This document shows, piece after piece, positions 39,558-41,936 of a DNA stretch of 41,936 nucleotides (positions are counted from its first letter, which is position 1; every line of letters starts with the position of its first letter). A model generated the notes under the pieces. The model saw only the letters and a program-made list of their open reading frames with translations, was not told where the DNA came from and searched no databases. The stretch covers positions 1 to 41,936 of the forward strand of contig NZ_WNNK01000037.1 in assembly GCF_009724245.1 (NCBI RefSeq), in the 5' to 3' direction. The position numbers were made by a program, and so were the translations under genes. The DNA is from Pseudomonas spelaei (GTDB taxonomy: Bacteria; Pseudomonadota; Gammaproteobacteria; Pseudomonadales; Pseudomonadaceae).

Positions 39558-40961
39558 ATGCCCACCCACTCCTCCTGGATCGTCCTGTCCATTACCGGCC
39601 TGTACATGCTCAGCCTCGCGTTGATCAGTTATGGCGTACGCCGCCATTCGCGCAGCGCCACCAACTACACCACCGGCGGCGGGCATTTCCCGGCGTTTCT
39701 GATTGGTTTTCTGATGCTCTCCGAATTCATCGGCACCGCCGTGAGCATCGGCACCGCCCAGACCGGTTTCAAGGTAGGCATCTCGGCCGCCTGGAACCTG
39801 TTCGCCCTGGCCCTGGGTTTTGTGCTCTTCGCCTGGTTGCTGGCCCGTAAGTACAAAGAGTTGGGAGACAACACCATCTCTGGCGTGCTCGCGCGTAACT
39901 ACGGCCAACGCACCCGCTTCGCCACCTCGATCATCACCATCTTTGCCCTGGAGATCGTCGCGGTATCGATCTATGCCAGCGGTGGCGCGGTATTGGCCAG
40001 CGTGATGCAAGTGGACCGGACCCTGGCGATTGTCATAGTCGGTGTGGTCTCGGTGCTGTACGTGAGCATTGGCGGCATGCGTTCGGTGATCTACACCAAC
40101 TTCGTCCATGCCGCCCTGAAGTACCTGGGTGTGGGGCTGGCCCTGTGGTTCGGCCTCAAACAAGTGGGCGGCATCGGCCAGTTGCAGGCGCAACTGCCTG
40201 CCAGAATGTTCGACTGGACCGCCATCGGTTGGGGCCAGATCATCGCCTGGATGATTGCCGGTATCGGCTCGATCTTCTCCACCCAGTACGTGATCCAGGC
40301 GGTGAACACCGTCAGTCATGCGGGCAAGGCTCAACACGCCTGTTTCTATGTGGCAATCCTGATGGTGCCGTTCGGCATCGGTGCTGCGTTGATCGGCATG
40401 TGCAGCGCCGTGCTGTTCCCCAACGTCGACTCACTGCAAGCCTTCCCTACACTGATCGCCAGCATGGACCAACTGACCGCCGGGCTGGTAGTCGCAGGGC
40501 TGGCCGGCTCGCTGTTCGGTACCATCTCGGCGGTGAGCATGGGCTCGGCCACGTTGCTGTTGCGGGACTTCTACGAGCCCTGGTTCAACCCGGAAAAAAG
40601 CGATGCCAAATCCCTGCGCTTCGTGCGCCTGGCGACCATCGCCGTCGGCCTGTTGCCGATTGCCTTGGCGCTGACCTCGGACAAGGTGCTGATGATCGCC
40701 TTCCTCGGCAAAGCCCTGCGCGCCTCCCTCGCCGTCTTGGTATTGATGGTGTTTTATGCGCCGAAATTCGGCACGGCAACGGGTGCGTTCCTCAGCATCG
40801 TCGCCTCCCTGGTGGCGACGGTGAGCTGGTTCCTCGCCGGTAATCCGTGGGGCATTGATAACGCCTACATCGCGCTGTTCACGCCGCTGATCATCATGGG
40901 CATCAGCCATGTGACACGACGCAAGACGCCGGCCGAGCCACTGGTGCAAGCCACGAGCTGA
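39558..40961 (+). CDS. Sodium:solute symporter (SSS family)
   Basis: A 467-residue membrane protein with about 13 transmembrane helices. NYTTGGGHFPAFLIGFLML and the SEFIGTAVSIGTAQTGFK loop in helix 2 carry the sodium-site pattern of the SSS family. FVLFAWLLARKYKELGDNTI and VSVLYVSIGGMRSVIYTNFV are further typical segments. It imports an organic solute with Na+; the substrate is not identifiable. It may work with the following dehydratase-like enzyme 36 nt downstream on the same strand, suggesting an amino-acid substrate (inference). The 180-bp leader is A+T-rich. Confidence 0.88.
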   Translation: MPTHSSWIVLSITGLYMLSLALISYGVRRHSRSATNYTTGGGHFPAFLIGFLMLSEFIGTAVSIGTAQTGFKVGISAAWNLFALALGFVLFAWLLARKYKELGDNTISGVLARNYGQRTRFATSIITIFALEIVAVSIYASGGAVLASVMQVDRTLAIVIVGVVSVLYVSIGGMRSVIYTNFVHAALKYLGVGLALWFGLKQVGGIGQLQAQLPARMFDWTAIGWGQIIAWMIAGIGSIFSTQYVIQAVNTVSHAGKAQHACFYVAILMVPFGIGAALIGMCSAVLFPNVDSLQAFPTLIASMDQLTAGLVVAGLAGSLFGTISAVSMGSATLLLRDFYEPWFNPEKSDAKSLRFVRLATIAVGLLPIALALTSDKVLMIAFLGKALRASLAVLVLMVFYAPKFGTATGAFLSIVASLVATVSWFLAGNPWGIDNAYIALFTPLIIMGISHVTRRKTPAEPLVQATS

Positions 40962-40997
40962 TGTACGATGGCAGCCTACCAATAAGGAAATTGCCCG

Positions 40998-41924
40998 ATG
41001 CTGCCGATTCGCACCCCATTGATTCTGCACCCAGGCCTGTCTACCTCTGGCAGGCGGATCTGGCTCAAACTGGAAAACCTGCAACCCTGTGGCTCGTTCA
41101 AGCTGCGCGGGATGACCACCCTGTGTGCCTATGCAGCGAGCCAGGGCAAGACCACGGTGGTCTGCCCTTCCGGTGGCAATGCCGGACTGGCCACGGCCTT
41201 TGCGGCGCGTGGCCTGGGCTTGCAGGCGCGGATCGTGGTACCGACCACCACGGCTGAAGCGACCCGGGTCCGTATCCAGCAGGCCGGGGCTGAAGTGATC
41301 GTGCACGGTGATCTTTGGGATGAGTCCAATCAACTCGCTTTGCAATTGGCTGAAGCACCGGATGCCCTGTATGTACCGGCCTTCGACCATTCTCTGCTGT
41401 GGGAAGGCCATAGCCGTATGATCGACGAGATTCTGGAGGACTGCCCTCAAGTCGGCGCCGTCGTCACCTCCGTGGGCGGCGGTGGGCTGCTGGCGGGTGT
41501 GCTGACGGGGCTTGAACGTCATGCGCGTTATGACTGCAAGGTGATCGCGTGTGAAACGGCAGGCGCGGCGTCGTTTGCTGCCGCTGTGGAGGCTGGGCAA
41601 CCGGTGCGATTGGCGAAGATTGATACGGTCGCCAAGTCCCTGGCAGCGACCCAGGTGGCGGCGTGGCCGGTGGAGCATATCGGCAAATTTGCCCATCAAT
41701 GCGTGGTGCTCAGTGATGCCGAGGCAATGATGGGCGTTGCGCGTTATGCCGATGATTTGCGCCAATTGGTAGAGCCCGCATGCGGGGTATCGTTGGCGGT
41801 GGCGTATCTGGATCACCCGGCGATTGCCGGGGTTGAGGATGTGGTGGTGATTGTGTGTGGCGGGGTGAGTATCAGCGCCGAAACCGTCGCCCAGTGGCAC
41901 AACACGGTATCTCTACCGAAGTAG
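40998..41924 (+). CDS. Serine/threonine dehydratase-like PLP enzyme
   Basis: A 308-residue fold-type II PLP enzyme. K35 in PCGSFKLRG is the Schiff-base lysine, PSGGNAGLA binds substrate and cofactor, and SVGGGGLLAG binds the phosphate. The compact length without an ACT regulatory domain matches catabolic L-serine/L-threonine dehydratases. It probably deaminates serine or threonine to a 2-oxo acid and ammonia. AAGGAA lies before ATG 40998. It probably shares a transcript with the symporter. Confidence 0.88.
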   Translation: MLPIRTPLILHPGLSTSGRRIWLKLENLQPCGSFKLRGMTTLCAYAASQGKTTVVCPSGGNAGLATAFAARGLGLQARIVVPTTTAEATRVRIQQAGAEVIVHGDLWDESNQLALQLAEAPDALYVPAFDHSLLWEGHSRMIDEILEDCPQVGAVVTSVGGGGLLAGVLTGLERHARYDCKVIACETAGAASFAAAVEAGQPVRLAKIDTVAKSLAATQVAAWPVEHIGKFAHQCVVLSDAEAMMGVARYADDLRQLVEPACGVSLAVAYLDHPAIAGVEDVVVIVCGGVSISAETVAQWHNTVSLPK

Positions 41925-41936
41925 ATTTCCCCCTGT

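Noticed and set aside
40431..41900. 489-codon open frame antisense to the symporter and dehydratase
   Set aside because: It spans two real genes on the other strand and has shadow-like composition.
1..41936. CRISPR arrays and insertion sequences
   Set aside because: No regularly spaced direct repeats with unique spacers were seen, and no transposase gene is present; the repeats found are REP-type palindromes and short operators.

Overview
This window reads as a chromosome segment of a fluorescent Pseudomonas (P. fluorescens/P. putida type). The grounds are high GC, several REP/REPIN families of the GTGGGAGC type, a complete nicotinate-degradation (nic) cluster in the P. putida gene order, and FecIR-type iron signalling. 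Species assignment is inference.

Region 1 (1 to about 10416) is the integrase-proximal part of a lambdoid prophage; its other end lies left of the window. It is a mirror image of phage lambda. A divergent immunity region has a Cro homologue and an O-like replication gene read leftward, and a CI-like S24 repressor read rightward. Three 17-bp operators lie between cro and cI, and two more lie downstream of the repressor over a rightward early promoter (PL equivalent). From that promoter an early operon of small accessory genes runs to a DUF4224 protein and a tyrosine integrase beside a tRNA-Cys gene. Inserted in it are leftward cargo genes, including a zinc-ribbon/DUF4145 protein with its own promoter.

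Region 2 (10417-24454) starts with tRNA-Cys and a periplasmic gamma-glutamyltranspeptidase, then the nic cluster. NicS (TetR) and NicR (MarR) are the probable repressors. NicAB hydroxylates nicotinate, NicC makes 2,5-dihydroxypyridine, and NicX opens the ring. NicD, NicF and NicE take N-formylmaleamate to fumarate, and NicT is the probable uptake permease. Catalytic residues of NicX, NicD, NicE and NicF are intact, and repeated operator-like motifs lie at the nicA, nicX and nicC promoters.

Region 3 (24455-30127) is one giant gene for an 1825-residue toxin-like protein. It has three N-terminal LFGQW repeats, a hydrophobic region and a C-terminal domain with the His/Cys signature of caspase-like (clan CD, C80-like) peptidases. 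No immunity gene follows.

Region 4 (30128-34702) holds a PatB/MalY C-S lyase, a molbindin-like TOBE protein and an SsuABC-type transporter behind a candidate sigma-54 promoter, suggesting organosulfur scavenging. Region 5 (34731-38710) is a FecI/FecR/TonB-receptor iron-uptake system with a Fur-box-like palindrome. Region 6 (38757-41924) holds a hexapeptide-repeat transferase, a sodium:solute symporter and a serine/threonine dehydratase-like PLP enzyme.
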